A stretch of 64,000 bases of DNA from Actinoalloteichus fjordicus (GCF_001941625.1 NZ_CP016076.1:3472001-3536000); one strand, 5' to 3'; shown: positions 1 to 9,144, counted from the stretch's first letter. The notes: generated from the sequence alone by a model not told the origin. Numbers and translations are program-made.

Positions 1-89
1 CGGGCGCGGTCCGTGGCCCGGTCGACGCCGTCGATCGCCGAGGGTGACGGTCAGCCGATCACGAGGATCACCGTGTAGAACCTAGAGCG

Positions 90-1244
90 ATGACGAACCG
101 CACCGGCGCAGATCCCACCCCGAGCAGGGTGGCGCTCGCCCGTCCGCTGCTGAACGCGGTCGCCGCGCTCGTGGTCATCGGGGTGTTCTGGCAGCCCGCG
201 ATCGTCGACGCGCCTGCGCCGTGGTCGGCCGTCGTCGGAATCGTCTCGGCCTCGGTCGCGGCGGCGGCGATGCTGGCGCGTTGGCGGTTTCCGGAACTCT
301 CCGCAGCGGCGGCGGGCGTCGCGACGATCGTGGCGAGCGTCCTCGGGGTGTGCCAGGACCCGATGCTCGCTGCGGCGTGGTGCCTCTATCCGGTCGCCCT
401 CGCCCGGTCCGCCCGGGCCCGTGTCCTCGCGTTCCTCGTCGGTGCCGTCCTGGCCGTGGCGATGACGACGGGCATCCCTGGCGTGGGAACGGACAGTACG
501 GTGCAGCGGCTGGTGATCGCAGCGGCGGCATTGGGTGCCGCCTGGTTGTCGGGGGTCGCGGTGGGCAGACAGATCGACACGGCATTGGAGGTCGAGCGCG
601 CCCGAGCTCGCGAGCAGGCGACTCGGGTACAGCTCGACGTCGCCCGCGACGTGCACGACGTGGTGGGACACGCCCTCGGGGTGATCGGCGCCGAGGCCGG
701 GGTGACCCGAGGCCTGCCCGACGCGGACGAGCAGGAGCTCCGCGATGCGCTGGGCGACATCGAAGGGCACGCCAGGACTGCGCTGGAGGAGATCCAGGCG
801 CTGGTCCGTTCCCTGCGATCCGGTCCGGACCGAGGAGCACTCCTCGTGGCGCCGGACGCGGACGGCGCCCTGACGCGGCTCCCCTCGTTGATCGCCGCGA
901 CGCGTGCCGCCGGAGTCGCGGTCGACGCACGGATCATGGTGCACGATTCGGTCGACGAGGTGGTCGGCATGGTGGCCACCCGAATCGTTCAGGAGGCACT
1001 GGGCAACGTCGTGCGACATGCACCCGGCGCGGCCTGCACCGTGGAACTCGAGCAGGACGGTGCCGAGGTCGTGGTGCGCGTCCGCGACGACGGGCCCGGG
1101 GCGCCGGAGGCCGCGACGGGCGGCTTCGGGTTGGCGGGAATGCGGGAGCGGGCCCGACTGGTCGGCGGCACCGTGACGTGGCGGAACCGGCCGGATCGCG
1201 GATTCGACGTCGAGGCCAGGCTCCCGTCGGGAGGAAGGCCGTGA
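90..1244 (+). CDS. NarL-type sensor histidine kinase
   Basis: A 384-residue membrane sensor kinase. The first ~170 residues hold several hydrophobic segments (for example around residues 20-40 and 115-160), consistent with a membrane-embedded input region without a large extracellular domain. A HisKA_3 dimerisation/phosphoacceptor region follows, with the motif DVARDVHDVVGH and likely phospho-His189. The C-terminal ATPase domain shows an N-box (QEALGNVVRHA) and the G-rich lid GGFGLAGMRERA. It should autophosphorylate on His and pass phosphate to the response regulator, whose GTG start overlaps this stop codon (GTGA at 1241-1244), so the two are translationally coupled. An ABC-2 exporter lies directly downstream and is a plausible target. 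The signal sensed cannot be inferred. Confidence 0.93.
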   Translation: MTNRTGADPTPSRVALARPLLNAVAALVVIGVFWQPAIVDAPAPWSAVVGIVSASVAAAAMLARWRFPELSAAAAGVATIVASVLGVCQDPMLAAAWCLYPVALARSARARVLAFLVGAVLAVAMTTGIPGVGTDSTVQRLVIAAAALGAAWLSGVAVGRQIDTALEVERARAREQATRVQLDVARDVHDVVGHALGVIGAEAGVTRGLPDADEQELRDALGDIEGHARTALEEIQALVRSLRSGPDRGALLVAPDADGALTRLPSLIAATRAAGVAVDARIMVHDSVDEVVGMVATRIVQEALGNVVRHAPGAACTVELEQDGAEVVVRVRDDGPGAPEAATGGFGLAGMRERARLVGGTVTWRNRPDRGFDVEARLPSGGRP

Positions 1245-1927
1245 CCGACGCGGTGTCCGACACCGAGGCCCTGCCGATCCGGGTCTTCCTCGCGGATGAC
1301 GACGACCGGTTCCGAGGCGCGTACCGGAAGCTGTTCGACCGCACGGCGGGATACCGGGTCGCCGGGGAGGCGGCGGACGGAACCCAGGCGGCCCGGCGGA
1401 TCCTCGCGCTCGCACCCGACGTGGCGTTGCTCGACGTGCAGATGCCCGGCGGCGGAGGTCTGGCGGCGGCCCGGTGTGTTCTCGAGGCGAGCGACCGCAT
1501 CCGGGTGATCATGCTGACGACCTTCGACCTGGACGAGTACGTGCACGAGGCCCTGACCCTGGGCGCGGCAGGCTTCCTGCTGAAGAACGCCGCTCCGCCG
1601 GAGGTGCTGCACGCGGTGCGCACGGTGCACGCGGGCAACGCCATGCTCGCCCCGGAGGTCACCGCGCGACTGATGCGCCGGTTCGCGCCGCCGAGGCCGC
1701 CACGACGGCACGCGTTCGCGGACCACACGCTGTCCGAGCGCGAGGTGCAGGTGATCCGGCTGGTGGCTCGCGGATACTCGAATCAGCGGATCGCGGACGA
1801 GCTGTTCCTGAGCATCGAGACCGTGCGCACCTATCTGCGCCGGATGTTCGCCAAGCTCGACGTGAACGACCGCACTCACCTGGCGGTGCTGGCCTACGAG
1901 GCCGGACTGCTCCACGAGCCGCGCTGA
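1241..1927 (+). CDS. NarL/FixJ-family response regulator
   Basis: A 228-residue response regulator starting at the GTG overlapping the kinase stop codon. The N-terminal receiver domain has the acidic pocket (ADDDD, residues 18-22), the phosphoacceptor Asp65 in LLDVQMPGGG, and the switch/Lys region (TTFDLDEY...FLLKNA). The C-terminal LuxR-type helix-turn-helix (about residues 165-222) carries LSEREVQVIRLVARGYSNQRIA. Together with the kinase it forms a NarL-family two-component system. Its likely targets include the downstream ABC exporter, which begins 86 bp later on the same strand. The in-frame ORF extends far upstream of 1241, but that part only shadows the kinase gene. Confidence 0.93.
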   Translation: MTDAVSDTEALPIRVFLADDDDRFRGAYRKLFDRTAGYRVAGEAADGTQAARRILALAPDVALLDVQMPGGGGLAAARCVLEASDRIRVIMLTTFDLDEYVHEALTLGAAGFLLKNAAPPEVLHAVRTVHAGNAMLAPEVTARLMRRFAPPRPPRRHAFADHTLSEREVQVIRLVARGYSNQRIADELFLSIETVRTYLRRMFAKLDVNDRTHLAVLAYEAGLLHEPR

Positions 1928-2013
1928 GCTGTCTACTTCCGGGGGACGCGGGCGGGACTGCCGCTGCCGCAGGCTGGGCGCCACCAGCAACGGCGACGGA
2001 ATAGAGAAGACGC

Positions 2014-2727
2014 GTGATCGAGGCTTTCCAGCTCAGCAAGCACTATCAGCACACCAGGGCCGTCGACGACGTCACGTTCACCGTGCGACCCGGCCGCGTC
2101 ACGGGCTTCCTCGGTCCCAACGGCGCCGGGAAGTCCAGCACGCTGCGGATGCTCCTGGGGCTGGACGCGCCCACCAGTGGAACCGCGTTGATCAAGGGCA
2201 CTCGTTATCGAGACCTCCGACACCCGCTGCACACGGTCGGGGCACTACTGGACAACGCGGGCCCGGTGCCGGAGCGCCGGGCGATCGATCACCTCGCCTG
2301 GATCGCCCAGTCCAATCGACTCCCCCGAAGGCGGGTGTCGGAGGTACTCGAGGTCGTCGGCCTCGCCGACGCCGCGAGACGACGAGTCACGAAGTACTCA
2401 CTCGGGATGAAGCAGCGGCTGGGGATCGCCGCAGCGCTGCTCGGGGAGCCCGAGATCCTCATCCTCGACGAGCCGGTGAACGGCCTCGATCCGGACGGGA
2501 TTCGCTGGATCAGGAACTTCCTGCGTGACTACGCGGCGGCAGGTCGGACCGTGCTGCTCTCCAGTCATCTGATGACGGAGACGGCCGACACCGCGGACGA
2601 CGTCGTCGTCATCGACCACGGCCGGATCGTCACCCAGGGGCCGCTCTCCGAGGTGACCGCAGGGCACGCCTCGTTGGAGGAGGCGTTCTTCGCCCTCACC
2701 GGTGACCGGCGCGGATCGGGACGGTGA
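2014..2727 (+). CDS. ABC-2 type exporter, ATP-binding protein
   Basis: A 237-residue ATPase with all family motifs in order: Walker A GPNGAGKS (residues 34-41), signature YSLGMKQR (about 128-135), Walker B LILDEPVNGLDPDG (about 148-161), and H-loop LLSSHL. The GTG start at 2014 gives the normal N-terminus of this family. It powers two membrane partners encoded immediately downstream, the first overlapping this gene by four bases (GTGA at 2724-2727). The arrangement of one ATPase and two different permeases behind a NarL-type two-component system is common in actinomycetes, where such systems often export peptides or antibiotics. The substrate here is unknown. Confidence 0.93.
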   Translation: MIEAFQLSKHYQHTRAVDDVTFTVRPGRVTGFLGPNGAGKSSTLRMLLGLDAPTSGTALIKGTRYRDLRHPLHTVGALLDNAGPVPERRAIDHLAWIAQSNRLPRRRVSEVLEVVGLADAARRRVTKYSLGMKQRLGIAAALLGEPEILILDEPVNGLDPDGIRWIRNFLRDYAAAGRTVLLSSHLMTETADTADDVVVIDHGRIVTQGPLSEVTAGHASLEEAFFALTGDRRGSGR

Positions 2728-3524
2728 CCGCGATGTTCGCCGCGATCCGATCCGAACTGACCAAGATCGTCACCCTGCCGGGAGTGTGGATCTTCACCGG
2801 GATCATCCTCGGTCTGCACGTCTTCGTCCTGGCCCAGCCCCTGGATCTGTCCATCGAGGCGATCGAGAACATGACGCCCGACGGCGACGTCGAGGTGTTC
2901 ATCGGTCTGCCGCAGCCTGCGGAGGAGGCGGTCCTCGGCCTCCTCGCCGGCTCGTCCCTCCAGCTCAGCCTGCTGCTCCCCGCCCTCGCCGCCGTGATCG
3001 CGGGCCAGGAGTTCCGTTCGCACCAGCTCGCCTCGACACTGCTCGCGACTCCCCGCCGAGGCAGGCTGTTCGCCGCGAAGGTCCTCGCCGCCACGCTGTG
3101 CCTGCTCCTGGTGGCCGTGCTGATCGCCGGGATCTCCACCGCGTTCACCTACGTGGTGATCAGGGACTGGAATCCGAGCCTGCTGATCTCGGCGGAGGCG
3201 CTGCTGATCAACGGCAGCTTCCTGGCCTTCGCCGTGCTGTTCGCCCTGGTCGGCCTGGCGGTCACCATCGCGGCCCGCAGCACGCTCGTCGGCGTCGTGG
3301 TCACCGTCGCGCTGATCGCTCTCACGATGACGCAGGCGTTGACCAGCATCGCCCCGGCGCTGGACGCGCTGACTCCGCTGAGCGCGGGCCGGAACCTACT
3401 GCTGGACCCGGGCATCAACGAGCTCACCGCAGGCCCGATGCACGGACTGATCGTGCTCGTCTGCTGGGCGGCGGCCGCCATCGGCGTCGCAGGCGTCGCC
3501 ATCGCCAGAAGGGACGCCCGATGA
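2724..3524 (+). CDS. ABC-2 type permease (first of two)
   Basis: A 266-residue polytopic membrane protein with about six hydrophobic segments, including a first one at VWIFTGIILGLHVFVLA and a last one at VLVCWAAAAIGVAGVAI. The start FAAIRSELTKI is the usual cytosolic lead-in of ABC-2 permeases. Translation may begin at GTG 2724, which overlaps the ATPase stop, or at the in-frame ATG 2733. It should form the membrane channel with the next gene, whose ATG overlaps this stop codon. Confidence 0.88.
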   Translation: MTAMFAAIRSELTKIVTLPGVWIFTGIILGLHVFVLAQPLDLSIEAIENMTPDGDVEVFIGLPQPAEEAVLGLLAGSSLQLSLLLPALAAVIAGQEFRSHQLASTLLATPRRGRLFAAKVLAATLCLLLVAVLIAGISTAFTYVVIRDWNPSLLISAEALLINGSFLAFAVLFALVGLAVTIAARSTLVGVVVTVALIALTMTQALTSIAPALDALTPLSAGRNLLLDPGINELTAGPMHGLIVLVCWAAAAIGVAGVAIARRDAR

Positions 3525-4312
3525 GCACGGCGCAGCACCTCGCCGGACCCGCGTCCGCGACGGCCGTCAGGTTCACCGACGTCCTGTCCGCCGAGGTCAC
3601 CAAGATCCGCACCCTGCCTGCACCCTGGATCGCCGTGGTCGTCGCCTTCGCGGCGAACACCCTGCTCGGCGCCCTCGCGGCGACGGACACCATGCGCTTC
3701 GCTGGTCCCGACGGCCAGATCTCGATCGGACAGTTCGGGACGCTGCTGCTGTCACCTGCCTACGCCTTCATCGCGGTCGCCGTCTTCGCCGCAGGTAGCG
3801 AGTACCGGTCCGGTCAACTCGGCGTCAGCCTCGCGGCCGTGCCGAACCGCACCAGGCTGTCGGCGGCGAAGCTGTCGGCGACGGCGATGATCTGCGTACT
3901 CGCGGCCGTGCCCGTCACCGGGCCCGGGTATCTCCTCCAGCACTACCCCGACCTCGTGGCGGGCGACCTGCGGGCGGCCCAGCTGCTCACCGGCCTCGGG
4001 ACGGTCGTCGGCGTCTACCTGCTGCTCAGCCTGATCGGCTACGGCCTCGCCGTCGTGGTCAAGAGCGTCGTCACACCCGTCGCGGCGCTCTTCGCCATCC
4101 CGATCCTCGTCTCGCCCATGCTCCAGGGGGCACTGCCGGACGTGGTGCGGCTCCTGCCGCATGAGGCGGCGCTGAGCATTCTGGGCAACCCGACCGACCC
4201 GAGTTCGGCGCTCGACGTCGGTGCGGCATCGCTCACCCTGTCCGGCTGGGCGGCGGTCTTCGTCCTGCTGTCCTGCTGGTGTCTCGCCCGTCGGGACAGT
4301 CACGGCGGCTGA
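3521..4312 (+). CDS. ABC-2 type permease (second of two)
   Basis: A 263-residue membrane protein starting at ATG 3521 (ATGA overlap with the previous stop). After a short cytosolic lead the segment FTDVLSAEVTKIRTLPAP matches the same element in the first permease (RSELTKIVTLP), so the two are distant paralogues and probably form a heterodimer. About six hydrophobic segments follow. It is the last gene of the exporter operon, since about 300 bp without a gene follows. The longer ORF that begins upstream in this frame shadows the first permease. Confidence 0.88.
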   Translation: MSTAQHLAGPASATAVRFTDVLSAEVTKIRTLPAPWIAVVVAFAANTLLGALAATDTMRFAGPDGQISIGQFGTLLLSPAYAFIAVAVFAAGSEYRSGQLGVSLAAVPNRTRLSAAKLSATAMICVLAAVPVTGPGYLLQHYPDLVAGDLRAAQLLTGLGTVVGVYLLLSLIGYGLAVVVKSVVTPVAALFAIPILVSPMLQGALPDVVRLLPHEAALSILGNPTDPSSALDVGAASLTLSGWAAVFVLLSCWCLARRDSHGG

Positions 4313-4612
4313 CCCCGGGAACGCTCCGATCCGGGCAGCGTCGCTCGGTCGATCCGCCGCTGCCTGCTCGATCGGCATGGCGGCTGCGCTGATCGACTCG
4401 GCGGCGACGGGCCTGCCGCGCGGGCGGCGGCTCCGTCGCGGGTCGGCGAACAGGACGGGCGTCGGCCGTCGTGATCGATCGCGCACGCCTTCAGAATCCG
4501 GCGAACCTCCTCGCGGATCGTGTCGAAACTCCGTCATCGGCTCCGAGGTATCGGTGCAGCGCGGCCCACGGCCGAGTGGGCCGCGCCCGATGAGTCGATG
4601 AAGGAGAAGCTC
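4313..4612. other. Intergenic region with no gene seen
   Basis: Both strands contain only open frames typical of GC-rich DNA, with arginine/proline-rich translations and no ribosome site. No convincing promoter or terminator was recognised. The end holds the ribosome-binding site of the next gene (AAGGAG at 4601-4606). Confidence 0.5.
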
Positions 4613-5116
4613 ATGAGCGACGACACGACGGCCACGGTCGAGACCTCCCCTGCGGCGTCCGGGGCCGAGGAGTCCGAGACGACGGCTGCGGAGACCGCGA
4701 CGCCCAGTGCCGAGGTGACCCGCCTCGACCGACTGGTCGGCACCTGGACGGTGACCGGCGGGGTCACCGGCACCGTACGGTTCGAGTGGTTGGAGGGCGG
4801 GTTCTTCCTCCGCCAGCACGTCGACCTCGTGCAGTACGGCGCGAGGGTGCGCGGCATGGAGGTCGTCGGACACACCCGGCCCTTCGGCGGCGTGCCGTCG
4901 GCCGAGGTGTGGTCGCGGTACTACGACGACTCGGGCAACACCTTCGACTACGTCTACGAACTGGCCGGTGACACGCTCACCATCCGGGGCGGGGAGAAGG
5001 GGCCACCCGCCTACTACACCGGCCGGTTCAGCGAGGACGGCGACCCCCTCGAAGGCGCGTGGGTGTATCCGGGCGGGGGCGGCTACTCGGACACGATGAC
5101 CAGGGTTCGCGACTAG
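4613..5116 (+). CDS. DUF1579-like small protein
   Basis: A 167-residue protein starting at ATG 4613, chosen because AAGGAG ends six bases upstream. The first ~35 residues are acidic, Thr/Ala/Glu-rich and probably disordered. The rest looks like one beta-barrel domain, opening with RLDRLVGTWTVTGGV and continuing with FEWLEGGFFLRQHVD and GAWVYPGGGGYSDTMTRV. This pattern resembles DUF1579-type or lipocalin-like proteins often encoded beside DGPF proteins and ECF sigma factors. No catalytic residues can be named. It lies 110 bp upstream of the DGPF gene on the same strand and may belong to that stress-response unit. Confidence 0.7.
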   Translation: MSDDTTATVETSPAASGAEESETTAAETATPSAEVTRLDRLVGTWTVTGGVTGTVRFEWLEGGFFLRQHVDLVQYGARVRGMEVVGHTRPFGGVPSAEVWSRYYDDSGNTFDYVYELAGDTLTIRGGEKGPPAYYTGRFSEDGDPLEGAWVYPGGGGYSDTMTRVRD

Positions 5117-5226
5117 AACGCGCCGCGGGCCAGGCCTCGACCGATCGTCGTCGACGCTCCGGCGCCGGCGACGCCCCCGAGGGGCGCGCGATGACGGTGA
5201 TCACGTCGCCAGACGAGGAGAGACGC

Positions 5227-5604
5227 ATGAAGTACATCCTGTTGGCCTACACGAAGGTGACGGACTGGGACGCGGTCGACGTGACCAGTCCCGAGTTCCA
5301 GGCCCTGTGCGAGTTCTACGCGGAGCTGGGCCGGGAACTGACCGAGAGCGGTGAACTGCTGGCGACCGAGGGCCTGGACCACCCCGCGCTGAGCAGGACC
5401 GTCCGCCCGCAGGACGGCGGCCCCGTCGCGGTGGACGGGCCGTTCGCCGAGGCCAAGGAGGCGCTGGCCAGCTTCTCGATCATCGACGTCGTCGACCACG
5501 AGCGGGCGCTGACCGTCGCGGCCAGGATCGTCGACGCCGTCGGCGACACGGTCGAGGTGCGCCCCATGTCCGGAATCCCGAGCGACGCCCCGGCGCAGGC
5601 CTGA
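5227..5604 (+). CDS. YCII-related DGPF-domain protein (ECF42 partner)
   Basis: A 125-residue protein beginning MKYILLAYTK, with a GAGGAG ribosome site just upstream of ATG 5227. It carries the hallmark DGPFAEAKEALASFSIIDV of the DGPF/YCII fold, and the earlier PQDGGPVAVDG strand also fits. DGPF proteins are the conserved genomic neighbours of ECF42-type sigma factors, and the sigma gene follows here after only 5 bp. The biochemical role of DGPF proteins is not established. A second DGPF gene at 14886-15293 sits beside a broken sigma gene. Confidence 0.88.
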   Translation: MKYILLAYTKVTDWDAVDVTSPEFQALCEFYAELGRELTESGELLATEGLDHPALSRTVRPQDGGPVAVDGPFAEAKEALASFSIIDVVDHERALTVAARIVDAVGDTVEVRPMSGIPSDAPAQA

Positions 5605-5609
5605 CGTCG

Positions 5610-6860
5610 ATGTCGATTCCCACCGCTGTCGAGGGCCTGCTGCGCGATCTCGCTCCGCAGGTCCTCGGCGCGCTGGTGCGCCGCTACGGGCATTTCGACG
5701 CAAGCGAGGACGCCGTGCAGGAGGCGCTGCTGATCGCGGCGACCCGGTGGCCGGCCGACGGCGTTCCCGAAGAGCCGAGATCGTGGCTGATCCGGGTGGC
5801 GGGCCGCCGACTCGTCGACGAACTGCGCAGCAGTCAGGCCCGTCGAGAGCGCGAGGCCGCCGAGGCCCGGCGCATCCCGCAGGCCGAGTTCCTCGCGCCG
5901 CCGCCCGAGACACACCGCGAGTCCGAGCACGACGACTCGCTGGCGATGCTGTTCCGCTGCTGTCACCCCGCGCTGAGCCCGCCGTCGCAGGTCGCGCTCA
6001 CGCTGCGGGCCGTCGGCGGGCTGACCACCATCGAGATCGCCCGCGCGTTCCTGATTGCCGAGGCGACCATGGGGCAGCGCATCAGCCGGGCCAAGAAGCG
6101 CATCACGGCCTCCGGGATCGGCTTCCGCCCGCCCCGGGACACCGAGCGGGCGGCCCGGCTGGACGCCGTGTCCCAGGTCCTCTACCTGATCTTCACCGAG
6201 GGGCACACCAGCACCTCGGGGGAGGCGCTGCACCGTGCGGACCTGTCGGCCGAGGCGATCCGTCTGACCCGAATGGTCCAAGCGGCTCTCCCCCGCAACG
6301 GCGAGGTGGCCGGGTTGCTGGCCCTCATGCTGCTCACCGACGCGCGTCGCGCGGCCCGCACCGGACCTGCGGGGGAACTGATCCCGCTGGCGGAACAGGA
6401 CCGCACCCGTTGGGACGCGAGTGCGGTGGCGGAGGGCACGGCTCTGATCAGCGAGGCGATGGCACGCACCACGCCGGGCCCGTATCAGCTCCAGGCGGCG
6501 ATCGCGGCCGTCCACGCCGAGCCGGTGCGCGCCGTGGACACCGACTGGCCGCAGATCCTCGGGCTGTACCGGCTGTTGGAGCGGCTGACCGGAAACCCGA
6601 TGGTCACACTCAACCTCGGCGTGGCCGCCGCGATGGTCCACGGTCCCGAGGCGGGGCTGCGGCTGCTGGCCTCACTGGACGCCGACGAGCGACTTCGTGG
6701 ACACCATCGCCTCGCGGCGGTGCGTGGCCACCTGTGGGAGCCGGCCGGTGACCACGAGGCGGCGGCGTACGCCGAGGCGGCTCGTCGCACGCTCAGCCTC
6801 CCCGAGCAGCGGTATCTCCTCGGCCGTGCAGTCAGGCTGCGCGACGGGCCTGCGGGGTGA
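5610..6860 (+). CDS. ECF42-type RNA polymerase sigma factor
   Basis: A 416-residue sigma factor. Sigma region 2 is recognisable at YGHFDASEDAVQEALLIAATRWP followed by PRSWLIRVAGRRLVDELR. Region 4 lies around LTLRAVGGLTTIEIARAFLIAE...QRISRAKKRI. Unlike ordinary ~180-residue ECF factors it has a ~230-residue helical C-terminal extension (TPR-like in the family) ending in LPEQRYLLGRAVRL. This architecture plus the adjacent DGPF gene is diagnostic of the ECF42 group. It probably drives a stress or metabolite response, and no anti-sigma factor is visible nearby, as is usual for the group. It is intact, unlike the second copy split at 11271-14863. Confidence 0.9.
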   Translation: MSIPTAVEGLLRDLAPQVLGALVRRYGHFDASEDAVQEALLIAATRWPADGVPEEPRSWLIRVAGRRLVDELRSSQARREREAAEARRIPQAEFLAPPPETHRESEHDDSLAMLFRCCHPALSPPSQVALTLRAVGGLTTIEIARAFLIAEATMGQRISRAKKRITASGIGFRPPRDTERAARLDAVSQVLYLIFTEGHTSTSGEALHRADLSAEAIRLTRMVQAALPRNGEVAGLLALMLLTDARRAARTGPAGELIPLAEQDRTRWDASAVAEGTALISEAMARTTPGPYQLQAAIAAVHAEPVRAVDTDWPQILGLYRLLERLTGNPMVTLNLGVAAAMVHGPEAGLRLLASLDADERLRGHHRLAAVRGHLWEPAGDHEAAAYAEAARRTLSLPEQRYLLGRAVRLRDGPAG

Positions 6861-6861
6861 C

Positions 6862-6904
6862 GACCGTGGTCGTCGAGTCGACTTGCCGCTCGACGGCCAC
6901 GGTC
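6862..6904. terminator. Hairpin between convergent genes
   Basis: Arms of 16 bases (6862-6877 and 6889-6904) pair with one G-T-type mismatch around an 11-base loop, directly after the sigma-factor stop codon and before the 3' end of the convergent exporter gene. There is no U tract, which is normal for actinomycete terminators. Confidence 0.6.
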
Positions 6905-6964
6905 TCGTCCACTGCGCTCGGCTCGATCGCACGTCGCAGCGGGCCTCGTCTTGGTGCCGACGGG

Positions 6965-8536
6965 TCAGGAGCGGGTCACCGCCGAGGACGCCGAGTCGAC
7001 GGGCGCGTTCGGGCGACCACGTCGATACAGCAGGCTGAAGATCGTCGCGGCGGCCAGTGCCGCCGCCGCGATCACCAGGGTGACGTGATAGCCGCTGTCG
7101 AAGGCTCGGACGGCGGCGTTCACCAGCGGGTCCGCGTCCTCGGTCGCCATTCCGGCGGCGGCGGCGCGGGCGTCGTCCAGGCTGGCGGCGGCCTCGGCCG
7201 GCGCCCCGGCGGGCAGGGTGATGACCCGGCTGTAGACGGAGGTCAGGGCGCTGCCCAGGATCGCGACGCCGGTCAGGCTGCCGAGTTCGTAGGAGACCTC
7301 CTCCACTGAGGACGCCATGCCCGCGCGGTGGGCGGGCGCGTTGCCCACGATCGCGGAGGAGGCGGCGGTCATCGCGACGCCGACGCCCGCGCCGATGACG
7401 ACGAGACAGAGGATCACTGCGAGCTGTCCTGTCGTGCCGACGACGAGCATGGCGACCACGCCCAGCGTCGATGCCAGCAGTCCCCCGGCGATCAGCTTTC
7501 GCGGGCCCACCCGGTGCAGCCTCGCCCCGGCCACGATGCCCACCGGCAGTGAGCCGAGTGCGAAGGCGGCCACGACCAGGCCCGCCTCCAACGGACTCTG
7601 GCCCAGGACCAGTTGCAGACGCTGGGACAGGATGAGCTGCACGCCCGCCGTGGTGAACATCGCGGCGGCCGCGGCGACGACGCCGATGAGGATGCGCGGG
7701 TCGCGGAACAGGGTGAAGTCGATCAGTGGGTAGGCGCGGCCGCGTTGACGACGCACGAAGAGCCAGAACCCGAGGACGGCCGCGATCACCGCCACGCCGA
7801 TGGCGGGCAGCGACGGCGCGGGATTCGTCGCCTCCTTGATCGCATAGACCAGGCCGACGAGCCCGACCATGATCTGGACCGAGGCCAGCGGGTCCCACGG
7901 CTTGTCGGCGGCTCCCCCGCCGCCGGGGGCGACGAGGACGGTGAGCACCAGGGCGATCAGCACGATCGGGATGTTGATCAGGAAGACCGATCCCCACCAG
8001 AAGTGCTCCAGGAGCAGGCCGCCGACGATCGGGCCGAGCGCGGTGCCGCAGACCGCGACCGAGCCCCAGATCGCGATGGCGATGTTGCGTTCCCGCTCGT
8101 CGTCGAAGGTGGTCCTGATCAACGAGAGCGTGGCGGGCATCATCGCCGCCGCTCCCACGGCGAGGAACGCTCGCGCGGCGATGAGGATCGTGGGCGAGGC
8201 GGCGTAGGCCGCCGCTGCGGAGGCGGCGCCGAACACGGCCAGGCCCACCAGGTACATCCGCTTGTGCCCGACGCGGTCGCCGAGCGTGCCCGCTCCCATG
8301 AGCAGACCCGCCATGACGAGCGGGTAGGCGTTGATGATCCACAGCTTCTCCGACGCGTTCGCGCGCAGTTCGCCGGTCAGCGTCGGCAGGGCGGTGTAGA
8401 GCACGGTCATGTCCACCGAGATCAGCAGGAGTCCCAGTGAGACGGTCAGCAGCACAGTCCAGCGGCGTGCGGGCATGAGGTATCCGACGGCTTTCTTCCG
8501 AGTGGTCGGGGCGGGATGACGGGTGGTCGATGCCAC
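6965..8536 (-). CDS. DHA2-family (EmrB/QacA) drug exporter
   Basis: A 523-residue major facilitator protein with about 14 predicted membrane spans. Family marks are WTVLLTVSLGLLLISVDMTVLYTALP in the first span, WIINAYPLVMAGLLMGAGTLGDRVGHKRM (motif A) and GTALGPIVGGLLLEHFWWGSVFLINIP (motif C). The start is GTG (complement of 8534-8536). It is expected to export drugs or cationic compounds using the proton gradient. It lies 16 bp downstream of a TetR gene on the same strand and is almost certainly co-transcribed with and repressed by it. Confidence 0.92.
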   Translation of the reverse strand: MASTTRHPAPTTRKKAVGYLMPARRWTVLLTVSLGLLLISVDMTVLYTALPTLTGELRANASEKLWIINAYPLVMAGLLMGAGTLGDRVGHKRMYLVGLAVFGAASAAAAYAASPTILIAARAFLAVGAAAMMPATLSLIRTTFDDERERNIAIAIWGSVAVCGTALGPIVGGLLLEHFWWGSVFLINIPIVLIALVLTVLVAPGGGGAADKPWDPLASVQIMVGLVGLVYAIKEATNPAPSLPAIGVAVIAAVLGFWLFVRRQRGRAYPLIDFTLFRDPRILIGVVAAAAAMFTTAGVQLILSQRLQLVLGQSPLEAGLVVAAFALGSLPVGIVAGARLHRVGPRKLIAGGLLASTLGVVAMLVVGTTGQLAVILCLVVIGAGVGVAMTAASSAIVGNAPAHRAGMASSVEEVSYELGSLTGVAILGSALTSVYSRVITLPAGAPAEAAASLDDARAAAAGMATEDADPLVNAAVRAFDSGYHVTLVIAAAALAAATIFSLLYRRGRPNAPVDSASSAVTRS

Positions 8537-8552
8537 CAGACCGGAACCGGAG

Positions 8553-9110
8553 TCAGGACTCGGCGGGGTCCGACGGCGGCTCGATCAACGCGGTGATGCG
8601 GCGGGTCACGGCCTCCCGGACTGCGGGGGTCAGCGAGGTTCCCTTGGTGGCCTCGAGCAGCCACAGTCCGTCGGCGGCCAGGCGGGCGAGGAAGAGGTTC
8701 AGCGTCGCCGACTCCGGCGAGGTCGGCGCCGGGACCCAGCGCTGGGTCAGCTCGTTCCACACCTCGGCCAGTGCCGGGTGATTCGCCGACTCCAGCATGA
8801 ACGCGAGTTCGGCGGTGCTGCTGGGCTGGTCGCTCAGATTGAGCCGGGCGTAGGCGGCGGCTCGCTGCTGCGGCGTCGCCTCGTCCCGAGGCATGCCCAA
8901 CTCGGCGAGCAGCCGCTCCTCCCACTGGTCGGTGATGCGTTGCTGGATCGCCAGCAGCAGGTCGTCACGAGTGTGGAAGTGGTAGAGCAGGCCGCCCTTG
9001 GTCACGCCGGCCTCCTCGGCGGCGGCGTCCAGGGTCAGCCCGGTGATGCCCGCGCGCTCGGTGACGCGGATCGCGGCATCGAGGATCGCGGTCCTCGAAC
9101 TCGGTCTCAT
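8553..9110 (-). CDS. TetR-family repressor of the adjacent exporter
   Basis: A 185-residue regulator. The N-terminal HTH reads TLDAAAEEAGVTKGGLLYHFHTRDDLL, typical of the AcrR/QacR type, followed by an all-helical ligand-binding half. ATG start at 9110. The start codon sits four bases from a perfect 30-bp palindrome (9115-9144), which is the probable operator, so the gene likely represses itself and the downstream DHA2 exporter until a drug-like ligand binds. Confidence 0.92.
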   Translation of the reverse strand: MRPSSRTAILDAAIRVTERAGITGLTLDAAAEEAGVTKGGLLYHFHTRDDLLLAIQQRITDQWEERLLAELGMPRDEATPQQRAAAYARLNLSDQPSSTAELAFMLESANHPALAEVWNELTQRWVPAPTSPESATLNLFLARLAADGLWLLEATKGTSLTPAVREAVTRRITALIEPPSDPAES

Positions 9111-9114
9111 GGGA

Positions 9115-9144
9115 GTAACTGTACCTTCCGGAAGGTACAGTTAC
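9115..9144. promoter_or_regulatory. Perfect 30-bp palindromic TetR operator
   Basis: The sequence from 9115 to 9129 is repeated exactly as its reverse complement from 9130 to 9144. The core TACCTTCCGGAAGGTA is a typical TetR-type operator. It abuts the TetR start codon and probably overlaps the promoter of the TetR/exporter operon. Confidence 0.85.

Noticed and set aside
51-1415. 454-codon minus-strand open frame opposite the sensor kinase
   Set aside because: Arg/Pro/His-rich translation without motifs; it is the antisense shadow of a clear kinase gene.
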